From: Salinibacillus xinjiangensis
GTDB taxonomy: Bacteria; Bacillota; Bacilli; Bacillales; Alkalibacillaceae
Assembly (NCBI RefSeq): GCF_009649735.1
Contig: NZ_WJNH01000012.1
Span: forward strand, 1 to 64,000
Direction: 5' to 3'
DNA: 64,000 nt
The translations under genes and the position numbers were made by a program. This document shows, in pieces, positions 26,273 through 33,640 of the stretch (positions within the stretch are counted from its first letter, which is position 1; every line of letters begins with the position of its first letter). The notes beneath the pieces are model-generated. The model ran no database searches, was not told the origin of the DNA, and worked only from the letters and a program-made list of their open reading frames with translations.

Positions 26273-27775
26273 ATGGCGAATACAATTATTGAAACCGCTT
26301 ATGGAAAAGTGGAGGGTGAAGAGGCTAATGGAATTTATGCTTGGAAAGGGATTCCATACGCAAAGCCACCAGTGGGACACCTACGTTTTCAGCCACCTGA
26401 AAAGCCTAATAGGTGGGAAGGAATTCGGGATGCAACGAAATTTGGCCCAGTTGCCTCTCAACCTGTGCGTGAGGTCATGCAGTTTTTAGGAAATGAGATG
26501 GATAAGGTATCGGAGGATTGCTTGTCCCTCAATATTTGGTCAAGAGGAAAGGGTGAGAAAAAACGTCCAGTAATGGTCTGGATTCATGGCGGTGCATTTC
26601 TATCTGGCTCAGGGTCGAGTAGCTGGTATAATGGTGCGACCTTTGTGGAGAGGGATGATGTCGTGGTCGTGACGCTCAATTATCGTTTAGGTATCATGGG
26701 CTTTCTCCATTTAGGTGAAATTGGTGGGGAGGAGTATACAACCTCCGGAAATTGCGGGTTGCTTGATCAAATTGCCGCTCTCGAATGGGTACAGGAGAAC
26801 ATCGAAGCATTTGGCGGTGACCCGAACCGTGTGACTGTTTTCGGGGAATCAGCGGGGGCTATGAGCATTGGAGCATTATTAGCGATGCCTGCTGCAAAAG
26901 GTCTGTTTCAGCAAGCAATTTTACAAAGTGGTGCCGCCAACAATGTGCTGAGCACGGCCAAAGCTACAGAAGTGGCGAACAAAATGCTAAGTGCACTAAA
27001 CGTTGAACCTAACCAATTATCCAAACTCTATGACATTCCAATTGAGGATTTACTTGAAGCGTCAGAGCTTGTCCCGATGATGAGCTTAGGTCCAGTCGTG
27101 GATGGGGTATCCATACCCAAGCATCCCAGTGAAGCATTAGCAGAAGGCGCGGCGAAGGATATCCCTGTTTTGATTGGAACAAATAAAGATGAATGGCGAC
27201 TATTTTCCTTTTTTGAGCCGATGTGGAAGGATCCAGATGAATCAACTAAGCAAGCTATTTTTCAACAAACCTTCCGTGACAGTTGGCCAAAGCTTGCTGA
27301 GAAATTTGTTGATGAAAGGGAAGGCTTGACCCACGGGCTATATGACCGCCTCATGACGATGCAAGTCTTCAGTGAACCTGCCATTAGACTGGCGGAGTCT
27401 CAGCTAAAGCACGATACTCCTATTTGGATGTACCGCTTTGACTGGCAAAGTCCTGTCTTCAATGGCGGACTGCAAGCGTGTCACGCACTAGAGCTTCCGT
27501 TTGTTTGGAATACTCTCGATTATGCAGAGCATTTAACTGGAGATGGTCCTGAACGCCAACGCGTTGCTGATCAAATGCAGGCGGCATGGATTTCCTTTGT
27601 GAAAAATGGGGAACCACGGGCTGAAGGGATGCCAGAGTGGCCTGCCTATGATACAGATAAACGTAAGACAATGTTGATTCATACCGAGAGCAAGGTTGAG
27701 AGTGATCCTCATGGGGATGATCGGGTGAAATGGACTGAAGTGATGACTGCGTTGAATCAGGGAGCGAATTTGTAA
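26273..27775 (+). CDS. pnbA: type-B carboxylesterase (para-nitrobenzyl esterase-like)
   Basis: A 500-residue alpha/beta-hydrolase of the carboxylesterase type B family. It has 'TAYGKVEGEEANGIYAWKGIPYAKPPVGHLRF' at the start, 'SEDCLSLNIWS', oxyanion 'WIHGGAFLSGSGSS', the nucleophile elbow 'FGESAGAMS', an acidic 'GTNKDEWRLF', and a late His in 'ACHALELPFVW'. There is no signal peptide, as in B. subtilis PnbA. It hydrolyses carboxylic esters; the natural substrate is unknown. ATG at 26273 has AAAAGG just upstream. Confidence 0.92.
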   Translation: MANTIIETAYGKVEGEEANGIYAWKGIPYAKPPVGHLRFQPPEKPNRWEGIRDATKFGPVASQPVREVMQFLGNEMDKVSEDCLSLNIWSRGKGEKKRPVMVWIHGGAFLSGSGSSSWYNGATFVERDDVVVVTLNYRLGIMGFLHLGEIGGEEYTTSGNCGLLDQIAALEWVQENIEAFGGDPNRVTVFGESAGAMSIGALLAMPAAKGLFQQAILQSGAANNVLSTAKATEVANKMLSALNVEPNQLSKLYDIPIEDLLEASELVPMMSLGPVVDGVSIPKHPSEALAEGAAKDIPVLIGTNKDEWRLFSFFEPMWKDPDESTKQAIFQQTFRDSWPKLAEKFVDEREGLTHGLYDRLMTMQVFSEPAIRLAESQLKHDTPIWMYRFDWQSPVFNGGLQACHALELPFVWNTLDYAEHLTGDGPERQRVADQMQAAWISFVKNGEPRAEGMPEWPAYDTDKRKTMLIHTESKVESDPHGDDRVKWTEVMTALNQGANL

Positions 27776-27795
27776 ATTGGAGGGGCGTGGGGGAT

Positions 27796-27950
27796 GCTGA
27801 AGATGGGTTCCGAAAAGCTAAAGAGTCAGTAGAGATGCTGAAGAATGTCTGAAATACTATAGATTTCCAGGTTTTTGCTAAAGTTCCATCCAATTAAACT
27901 AGACTTGACCTTTTATATGCTAAACTTCAGTGTGAAAATGCTGAACTCAG
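27796..27950 (+). repeat. intergenic array, core GCTAAAG/CTT every 21 bp
   Basis: The core gctaaa or a close variant (gctgaa, actata, actaga) starts at 27796, 27817, 27837, 27856, 27877, 27898, 27919 and 27940. Spacings are 21, 20, 19, 21, 21, 21, 21. About 12 variable bases separate cores. The array starts after 'gggggatgc' behind the esterase stop and runs into the terminator. The same core recurs on the opposite strand at 54191-54342. Confidence 0.65.
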
Positions 27951-27985
27951 GCTGTTCATGCAACTCACCGCATGAACAGCTTTTT
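27951..27985 (+). terminator. terminator after the esterase and repeat array
   Basis: Perfect 11-bp stem gctgttcatgc/gcatgaacagc with a TTTTT tail. Confidence 0.9.
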
Positions 27986-28071
27986 AATTCTTAAACCACC
28001 CCCCTCATGAATGAAACCGCCACATCTGTAGAAAATACCAATTGTAATGGTCTTCAACCAGGAGTGTCAGA

Positions 28072-28857
28072 ATGAATCAGTCAAATCAAAGACCAAGAGG
28101 GTCAAAACTAGCTCATTTAAGTGCTTTTGGCACGACTCAAATCCACCTGCGAAATCCCTACATTATTGCTTGTTGGTCCATAGCTTTCCCAGGATTTGGG
28201 CATCTTTTATTATCGAAATACATTCGTGGTTTTGTTTTAGTCATTTGGGAGTTTTTCATTAATCACAATACAAACTTAAATTTGGCCATGGTGTACACGT
28301 TTATGGGCGACATTGATACAGCGCAGGCTGTGTTAAACGTGCGGTATATGCACATGTATATTCCAGTTTATTTGTTTGCTATTTGGGACAGTTATCGATC
28401 TACGGTTGATTTAAATAAACTTTATCTTTTAAACGAAAAAGGAGCTCCTACCGTAAAGTCATTTACCATTAGACCTTTTGAGATTAATTACCTGGATAAG
28501 CGAAATCCAGCTATTGCCGTATTTTGGGCGATGACCATCCCTAGTGTTGGTCAGCTTTATATCCATCGTGTCATTGCGGCTTTTTTCACTTTAATAGTGA
28601 CGGTCATTTTAGTACATTTTTCACACATTTTAGAGGCTGGCCATTATTTGATATTAGGTAATATAGAAAAGTCGACGGAGGTTTTAAGTAAACAGTGGAT
28701 CCTATATATGCCATCCTTTTATTTCTTTACCATTTTTGATTCCTATATGAATGTGGTGGAAAACAATAACCTATACGATGCGGAACAAAAGCATTTCTTG
28801 AAGACCCATTATCAATCGAAAATGTTTCAAATAAAGAAAGGTATTAAGGTGGAGTAA
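28072..28857 (+). CDS. multi-pass membrane protein of two repeated halves, unknown function
   Basis: A 261-residue membrane protein. Two homologous halves are visible: 'NPYIIACWSIAFPGFGHLLLSKYIRGFVLVIWEFFINHNTNLNLAMVYTFMGDIDTAQAVLN...YLFAIWDSYRSTVDLN' (about 24-122) and 'NPAIAVFWAMTIPSVGQLYIHRVIAAFFTLIVTVILVH...LILGNIEKSTEVLS...YFFTIFDSYMNVVENN' (about 143-237). Each half has a P-G/S-G-(H/Q)-L helix pair and a closing (F/A)I(W/F)DSY motif. The broken gene at 2153 is a one-half relative. Probably an operon with the next two genes (1-nt and 17-nt gaps). Confidence 0.75.
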   Translation: MNQSNQRPRGSKLAHLSAFGTTQIHLRNPYIIACWSIAFPGFGHLLLSKYIRGFVLVIWEFFINHNTNLNLAMVYTFMGDIDTAQAVLNVRYMHMYIPVYLFAIWDSYRSTVDLNKLYLLNEKGAPTVKSFTIRPFEINYLDKRNPAIAVFWAMTIPSVGQLYIHRVIAAFFTLIVTVILVHFSHILEAGHYLILGNIEKSTEVLSKQWILYMPSFYFFTIFDSYMNVVENNNLYDAEQKHFLKTHYQSKMFQIKKGIKVE

Positions 28858-28858
28858 T

Positions 28859-29311
28859 ATGCAGGTATTTGCGACATTTGACCACTCACCCTATGTTGAA
28901 CTCGCCATACGCAAGCTTGAACAAAAGGGCCTGCATGATATTTTTGCGGTGCCACTGGATAACCGAACAGAGGATGCTAAAATTTTTGATACCATTCATC
29001 GATCTGATGGCATTTCCTTGATCAATAAAGGAATGTTTTTGGCTGTAATTTTCTCGGTTATAACGGCAAGTAAAGGCTTTGAATTGAAATGGGGCCCCAT
29101 CTATTGGGGGCTGATTGGGGCGGGATTTGGCTTTATACTTGGATTCATCATTGATTTGATTATTCTTAAAGTGAAAAATAAAAAGCTTCGTTTGCTTAAG
29201 GGAAAAAAGTCAGAAGTGATTTTGATCGTAGAGTGTGAGAATGAACAAGGAAGAGAGGTCGAGGAGGTTCTCTGGGAGCATTTTGCTCTCGGGGTAGCAA
29301 AGGTAGAGTAG
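28859..29311 (+). CDS. membrane protein of unknown function
   Basis: A 150-residue protein: a short soluble N-terminal part ('MQVFATFDHSPYVELAIRKLEQKGLHDIFAVPLD'), one or two membrane helices ('FLAVIFSVITASKG' and 'PIYWGLIGAGFGFILGFIIDLIIL', the second glycine-rich), and a basic/acidic C-terminus ('EVILIVECENEQGREVEEVLWEHFALGV'). The N- and C-terminal parts could fold together as an ACT-like or ferredoxin-like unit across the bilayer (guess). It starts one base after the stop of the upstream gene. Confidence 0.7.
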   Translation: MQVFATFDHSPYVELAIRKLEQKGLHDIFAVPLDNRTEDAKIFDTIHRSDGISLINKGMFLAVIFSVITASKGFELKWGPIYWGLIGAGFGFILGFIIDLIILKVKNKKLRLLKGKKSEVILIVECENEQGREVEEVLWEHFALGVAKVE

Positions 29312-29328
29312 TTGAAGGAGGTGCAAAT

Positions 29329-29757
29329 ATGAATAAGGAAGCTATTACCGAAGAGCTTAATACCCTGTTAAGAGGTACATATATGGGAATTCGTTCCTTG
29401 GAGCATTATATCCAAAAGGTGGACGACCAGGAGTTAAAAACGCAATTTCAAGCAATCCAGCAGGAAACGAAGGAAAGCGCCCAAAAACTAGCAGAGCGAA
29501 TACAAAATCTGGGTGGTGTACCCGCGGATAGTGAAGGGTTTTCAGGTTCTATGCATAGCATGATGCACAAGGTCATGCTATCAGACAATGAGCATAAAAT
29601 CATTGACGATGCTATCAAAGGGTTTGACCAATACGGAGTGGAATACTCAGAGGAAGTTGTCAAAGGTGACTTAGATCCAGAAAGTAAACAAATTGTCGAG
29701 GAAGTCATTGATCGAAATCGACGCTACGCTGATCAACTCCAAAAGCTATTACATTAA
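29329..29757 (+). CDS. DUF2383 (ferritin-like four-helix) protein
   Basis: A 142-residue helical protein matching the DUF2383/PA2169 type: 'LNTLLRGTYMGIRSLEHYIQKVDDQELKTQFQAIQQETKESAQKLAERIQNLGG' and later 'DRNRRYADQLQKLL'. Members look like four-helix, ferritin-like bundles and occur in spore-formers; the role is unknown. Ribosome site AAGGAGGTG lies 7 nt before ATG. Last gene of the small membrane-protein operon. Confidence 0.82.
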   Translation: MNKEAITEELNTLLRGTYMGIRSLEHYIQKVDDQELKTQFQAIQQETKESAQKLAERIQNLGGVPADSEGFSGSMHSMMHKVMLSDNEHKIIDDAIKGFDQYGVEYSEEVVKGDLDPESKQIVEEVIDRNRRYADQLQKLLH

Positions 29758-29792
29758 GATGATTTCGTTTACAATTTGCAAAATTATTTTTA

Positions 29793-29822
29793 TTGACAGA
29801 ATATTTTAACATGGGATATAAT
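29793..29822 (+). promoter_or_regulatory. promoter of the Mn riboswitch transcript
   Basis: TTGACA (29793-29798), 18-nt spacer, TATAAT (29817-29822). Confidence 0.75.
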
Positions 29823-29852
29823 ATCACTATAATAAAAAATATACCTTTCACA

Positions 29853-29974
29853 TAAAGGGGAGTAGCTTTAACAGTAAAGTCGTCAATACAGAGTACACCA
29901 CGACTCTCGGCTTTATTGGCAATTGAGATAATTGTTAGCCAGACCTTTACCTGTACTAGGTAGGGGTCTGTTTT
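29853..29974 (+). promoter_or_regulatory. yybP-ykoY (Mn2+-sensing) riboswitch with terminator
   Basis: Contains the family signature 'aaaggggagtagc' (29854-29866), 'gtcgtcaata' (29880-29889) and a closing 'cagacctttacc' (29940-29951) that pairs with 'aaagg'. The terminator hairpin cagacctttacct/aggtaggggtctg (29940-29952 with 29958-29970) plus TTTT overlaps the closing strand, so Mn2+ binding would switch the terminator off. This class usually controls Mn2+ exporters; here it precedes a 43-codon gene. Confidence 0.78.
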
Positions 29975-30056
29975 GTTTTACCATCAGAATTTAAGCAAGA
30001 TATGCCTTCCTATACAGGTAACCAACTAGGTGAAAACAACAAAGGAGATGGGATAG

Positions 30057-30188
30057 TTGAAAAAAGCAAAACTTTCATTAAAAGACCTTATTGAGGAAAA
30101 CAAGCAGGAGTTACTTTTAGATAAGGAGGAAGTGGAGAAAATCGAAAAACGGCTAGATGAAAAATACGTTAAATTAACAGCTAAATAG
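30057..30188 (+). CDS. FbpB-like small basic protein
   Basis: A 43-residue protein from TTG 30057 behind AAAGGAGATGGG. It reads as a lysine-rich helix: 'KKAKLSLKDLIEENKQELLL' then DKEEVEKIEKRLDEKYVKLTAK. This fits the FbpB family of small basic proteins, which in B. subtilis are Fur-controlled and help the FsrA small RNA spare iron. No Fur box is seen. It sits alone between a Mn2+ riboswitch and a terminator. Confidence 0.72.
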   Translation: MKKAKLSLKDLIEENKQELLLDKEEVEKIEKRLDEKYVKLTAK

Positions 30189-30196
30189 AATGTGAT

Positions 30197-30246
30197 AGCC
30201 TGGCACTCACTTGTCGGATTCAATATTATAAGTGCCAGGCTTTTTT
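30197..30246 (+). terminator. terminator of the FbpB-like gene
   Basis: Perfect 11-bp stem agcctggcact/agtgccaggct and a T6 tail; makes the riboswitch transcript monocistronic. Confidence 0.9.
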
Positions 30247-30404
30247 GTGGTTTGGAGTGTTCGTGAATAAAATAAACCTTATATTAGCATTGACACGTAT
30301 AAAATGTTATTGACAATTATTTGCTAGAGGAGTAGTTTTAATTTAACAATTTAACTAGGACTAATAGAATGGTGTATCATTATAGAGGGATGGCAAGTAT
30401 ACAC

Positions 30405-30437
30405 AAAGACTATAATTTTGTGATGGTCTTTTTTTAT
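30405..30437 (+). terminator. attenuator-like terminator in the Ktr leader
   Basis: Stem aaagactat/atggtcttt (one G-T pair) with a 9-nt loop and a T7 tail, about 50 nt upstream of the transporter start. An alternative pairing of cacaaa (30402-30407) with tttgtg would disrupt it. This suggests control by transcription attenuation. I recognise no known aptamer in the 240-nt leader. Confidence 0.55.
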
Positions 30438-30488
30438 GAAAAAAACGAATGTAAATTCTAGCTAAAGTTATCTTAAGGGGAATTCATT

Positions 30489-31838
30489 ATGTTCAACACT
30501 TTAAAGAAAGATAGATTACGCCCTGCTCAAATGATTGTTTTATTTTATATAGTAGCTGTCTTTATTTCTATAGGGTTGTTAAGTTTACCGATAGCCTTGA
30601 AACCAGGAGTGGAGTGGACATTTATAGACCTTGTGTTCACAGCTGTTAGTGCTATAAGTGTAACTGGACTTACAGTTGTACCAACAGCTGAAACATTTAG
30701 CACTGCTGGAATCTTTATTTTGCTCTTTATTTTGCAATTTGGCGGAATTGGAATTATGACACTAGGGACCTTTTTTTGGTTACTCATTGGGAAGAAGATT
30801 GGCTTAAAGGAACGACAACTGATTCGGACAGATCAAAACCAAACCCATTTTGCAGGTTTGGTTAGTTTAATGAAGCAGATTTTAGTTATTATTCTATTCA
30901 TCGAATTTATTGGAACCATTATATTAGGAACTTATTTTCTAAACTATTTTCCGTCCTGGCAGGAAGCCTACTTGCAAGGGCTATTCGCATCTGTTAGTGC
31001 AACGACAAATGCAGGCTTTGATATTACAGGGAACTCACTCATTCCATTTGCTCAAGATTACTTTGTGCAAACGATCAATATCATCTTATTAACTTTAGGT
31101 GCCATTGGGTTTCCAGTACTAATTGAACTTAAGGATTATATTAAAAGCAAAAATACTAGTTTACAGAACCACTTTACGCTCTATACAAAATTAACTACAT
31201 TAACATTTTTTTCTTTAATGGTATTTGGGACGATCCTGATATTTATCTTTGAAGTTAATCATTTTTTTGCAAATAAAAGTTGGCATGAATCCTTATTCTA
31301 TGCATTTTTTCAATCCTCAACAACAAGGAATGGTGGACTAGCAACCATGGATGTTAGTCAATTTTCTAATCCAACCTTAATGCTATTGTGCTTCTTAATG
31401 TTTATTGGTGCCTCCCCAAGTTCTGTCGGGGGAGGGATTAGAACGACCACCTTTGCGGTAATCATCTTGTTGATTATTTCTTTTGCCAAAGGACAAAAAG
31501 ATGTGAAAGTTTTTAAACGTGAAATCCATGAGGAGGATATTCGAAAGTCTGTTGTCGTGAGCTTTCTGGCTCTGATGATTTGTTTTATCGCAGTCATGAT
31601 ACTTTCCAAAACAGAACCTTTTTCTATGATGAAAATTTGGTTTGAGGTAAGCTCGGCATTTGGTACGACAGGTCTATCTATGGGAATCACATCAGAGTTA
31701 AGTTCAATCGGAAAAGTCGTCATTATTCTTCTTATGTTTATTGGGAGAATAGGCATATTGTCGTTCATTTTCATTTTCAATCGTAAAAACCAACAAATAA
31801 GTTATCATTATCCGAAAGAACAGTTGATTGTGGGATAA
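30489..31838 (+). CDS. ktrB: Ktr/Trk-type potassium channel subunit
   Basis: A 449-residue membrane protein of the TrkH/KtrB family: four M1-P-M2 repeats with selectivity-filter segments such as 'FTAVSAISVTGLTVV', 'ASVSATTNAGFDITG', 'QSSTTRNGGLATMD' and 'EVSSAFGTTGLSMGITS'. A conserved 'FIGASPSSVGGGIRTTTFAV' follows the third. It takes up K+ (often with Na+). No ktrA-type RCK gene is adjacent, so it may be the unlinked KtrD type that pairs with a distant KtrC. The symbol is given for the family, not the exact orthologue. Confidence 0.9.
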   Translation: MFNTLKKDRLRPAQMIVLFYIVAVFISIGLLSLPIALKPGVEWTFIDLVFTAVSAISVTGLTVVPTAETFSTAGIFILLFILQFGGIGIMTLGTFFWLLIGKKIGLKERQLIRTDQNQTHFAGLVSLMKQILVIILFIEFIGTIILGTYFLNYFPSWQEAYLQGLFASVSATTNAGFDITGNSLIPFAQDYFVQTINIILLTLGAIGFPVLIELKDYIKSKNTSLQNHFTLYTKLTTLTFFSLMVFGTILIFIFEVNHFFANKSWHESLFYAFFQSSTTRNGGLATMDVSQFSNPTLMLLCFLMFIGASPSSVGGGIRTTTFAVIILLIISFAKGQKDVKVFKREIHEEDIRKSVVVSFLALMICFIAVMILSKTEPFSMMKIWFEVSSAFGTTGLSMGITSELSSIGKVVIILLMFIGRIGILSFIFIFNRKNQQISYHYPKEQLIVG

Positions 31839-31918
31839 ATATCTAAGACGATATTTGCACCTGCTAGATAATTTCTTTAAAATAGCCTAACAAGGAAACC
31901 ATCTGAAAGGAAGATTTA

Positions 31919-32323
31919 ATGGAGAGACCAGCAGGATTTTGGCTAAGATTTGTGGCAAGCATACTTGATTCACTCATCATAGGATTCATTTTTGGGATCG
32001 TCACATTCATTACTTATGGCGAATTTTATCTTGATGCCCCTAATGTCACAGATCTCCTAAGTGTGCTTTATATGATCTTAGTTCCTGTATTCTGGAGAGG
32101 TTACGTGATTGGAAAACGCATCATGAACATTCGTATTGTCAAGGTATCAGGTGATAATGTAACTATTGGTACCATGCTGTTACGTGTTTTGTTAGGTGGA
32201 TTTATCTATGCCATCACACTCGGGATTGGATTAATTATTAGTGCCTTCATGGTCGGGTTAGGTGAGGAAAAACGGGCGATTCATGACTATGTTGCAGGTA
32301 CCTATGTGAAGCGCGGAGAATAA
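31919..32323 (+). CDS. RDD-family membrane protein
   Basis: A 134-residue protein with the RDD layout: 'RPAGFWLRFVASILDSLIIGFIFGIVTF' (helix 1 with R and D), a second helix near 45-60, then 'GKRIMNIRIVKVSGDNVTIGTMLLRVLLGG' and a closing 'EEKRAIHDYVAGTYV'. Function unknown; some RDD proteins are thought to move ions. ATG follows GAAAGGAAG. After the TAA the same frame stays open for 22 more codons (RPNDIGDFEFIEYDDTIQKD), which could be the former C-terminus. Confidence 0.82.
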   Translation: MERPAGFWLRFVASILDSLIIGFIFGIVTFITYGEFYLDAPNVTDLLSVLYMILVPVFWRGYVIGKRIMNIRIVKVSGDNVTIGTMLLRVLLGGFIYAITLGIGLIISAFMVGLGEEKRAIHDYVAGTYVKRGE

Positions 32324-32395
32324 ATCAAGAGACCAAATGACATTGGTGACTTCGAATTTATCGAATACGACGATACCATCCAAAAAGACCAATAA

Positions 32396-32940
32396 GACCT
32401 CGTATTTATTTTTATTTTCACCCTAGAAGAATTCAAAAAGTATCTGAATACAATGGTGGATAAGCAACTGGTGAAGGATAACGGCTATCTTTACTTTGCC
32501 TATCCAAAAAGGAACAACCCTCAATATGACGAATATATAGAACGGGACGAAATTTATAGTGAAAAACATTATAATGAAGATGGGTTTGTTCATGGTAGTC
32601 AATTAAAATTTTCCCGTATGGTTAGCTTAAATAATGTGTTTACGATTGTGAGGATGAAATCGCAGGCCCTAAAGAAAACGAAAAAAGCAACCAGCAACAA
32701 AAGCAGTCAGCGTGTGGATGACTACATTGTACATATTGATGATATTAAACAATACTTAAGCAAAAATGATGAGCTTTTGTGTATCTATAACGATTTAACC
32801 CCGGGCTATCAGAGGATTGGGCTCGGTTTGTGTATAGTGCAAAGCGAGAGACTACTCAGGCGAAGCGGTTACAGCAAATGGAAGAGGTGTTAGGAGAAGG
32901 GTATAAGTCGATGGATTTGTATCGGCAAAGAGGATCCTAA
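32396..32940 (+). pseudogene. frameshifted YdeI/OmpD-associated-family gene
   Basis: The frame around 32408-32812 reads FTLEEFKKYLNTMVDKQLVK, then YLYFAYPKRNNPQYDEYIER and on to VDDYIVHIDDIKQYLSKNDE and NDLTPGYQR. The family's closing block then appears one frame over: DWARFVYSAKRETTQAKRLQ, QMEEVLGEGYKSMDLYRQRG and stop at 32938-32940. One G is missing near 32814 ('cagaggattggg'). No proper start is seen: the frame opens after a TAA at 32393. So the gene lacks its N-terminus or start and is shifted near its end. YdeI-like proteins are linked to envelope stress or peptide resistance. Confidence 0.72.
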
Positions 32941-32954
32941 ACGTAATGCCTTCC

Positions 32955-33515
32955 TTATTTACAGCAGGCATCTGAAAAGGCTTTTCTTTTCGTAAGCCAA
33001 TCTGCAAATAAATAGATTAATGCATAGATGGGTAGGGAGTAGGTATATTTCCATCCTGTTAAAACATAATAATCAGCCCAAACAAACAGGGGTTCACCTA
33101 TATACGAGGTTAGAGCACCAAAAAATAGCCCCTTTTTCCAGGCTGCAATATGGGGTTTGGTTTGAATTAAAAACATAATACACACGGGCAACATACAAAA
33201 GTTGAAAGGTAGCCAAGCAGGAAAGGAAGGGGTTGCCTTGCCTGTGTAGTACCATAGACCAAGGGCAGCGCCTATGTAATCTAAACATAGCGAAATGAGC
33301 ATGACAAAAACACCTGCATAAAGTAGACGATGCGTGCTTTCCTTTTCTCGATAAAAAATCCAAAATATCCAGGCACCTACACCTAAAATAGCAGACCCCC
33401 ACCAATTCCAGTGAAGGAATGTCTCATCGAACCAAAGCTGACCATACTCTTCGTGGAGATGGTGAAATCTTTCAAATAAATTACCTGTCTGTTCTACTTT
33501 TTCTTCTTTGTCCAT
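32955..33515 (-). CDS. CBO0543-family membrane protein
   Basis: A 186-residue protein with about five membrane helices. Signature parts are 'WGSAILGVGAWIFWIFYREKE', 'LDYIGAALGLWYYTG', 'PAWLPFNFCMLPVCIMFLIQTK', and 'GEPLFVWADYYVLTGWKYTYSLPIYALIYLFADWL'. This matches the CBO0543 family of unknown function, common in sporulating Firmicutes. A second member lies at 41996. ATG at 33515 is preferred over the more distal one because AAAGGGTG is 7 nt before it. Confidence 0.82.
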   Translation of the reverse strand: MDKEEKVEQTGNLFERFHHLHEEYGQLWFDETFLHWNWWGSAILGVGAWIFWIFYREKESTHRLLYAGVFVMLISLCLDYIGAALGLWYYTGKATPSFPAWLPFNFCMLPVCIMFLIQTKPHIAAWKKGLFFGALTSYIGEPLFVWADYYVLTGWKYTYSLPIYALIYLFADWLTKRKAFSDACCK

Positions 33516-33602
33516 ATTCTTCACCCTTTTGAACATTCTAGTTGTTATTGTTTGAAAGTATAAGGGAATTATTTACATTTTATCGAATTAAAAACAATCA
33601 TG

Positions 33603-33640
33603 AAAAATAGAACTTCCATTTATATGGAAGTTCTATTTTT
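33603..33640. terminator. bidirectional terminator
   Basis: Stem aaaatagaacttccat/atggaagttctatttt with a 4-nt loop and T runs on both sides, directly after the Bce permease stop. Confidence 0.92.

Noticed and set aside
27459-27893. A 144-codon minus-strand frame at the esterase end
   Set aside because: It is the antisense shadow of the esterase gene and runs into the repeat array; no start context.
27796-27950. CRISPR array or tandem minisatellite
   Set aside because: The constant part is only 6-9 bp and imperfect, and the variable part about 12 bp; there are no full-length repeats and no cas genes.
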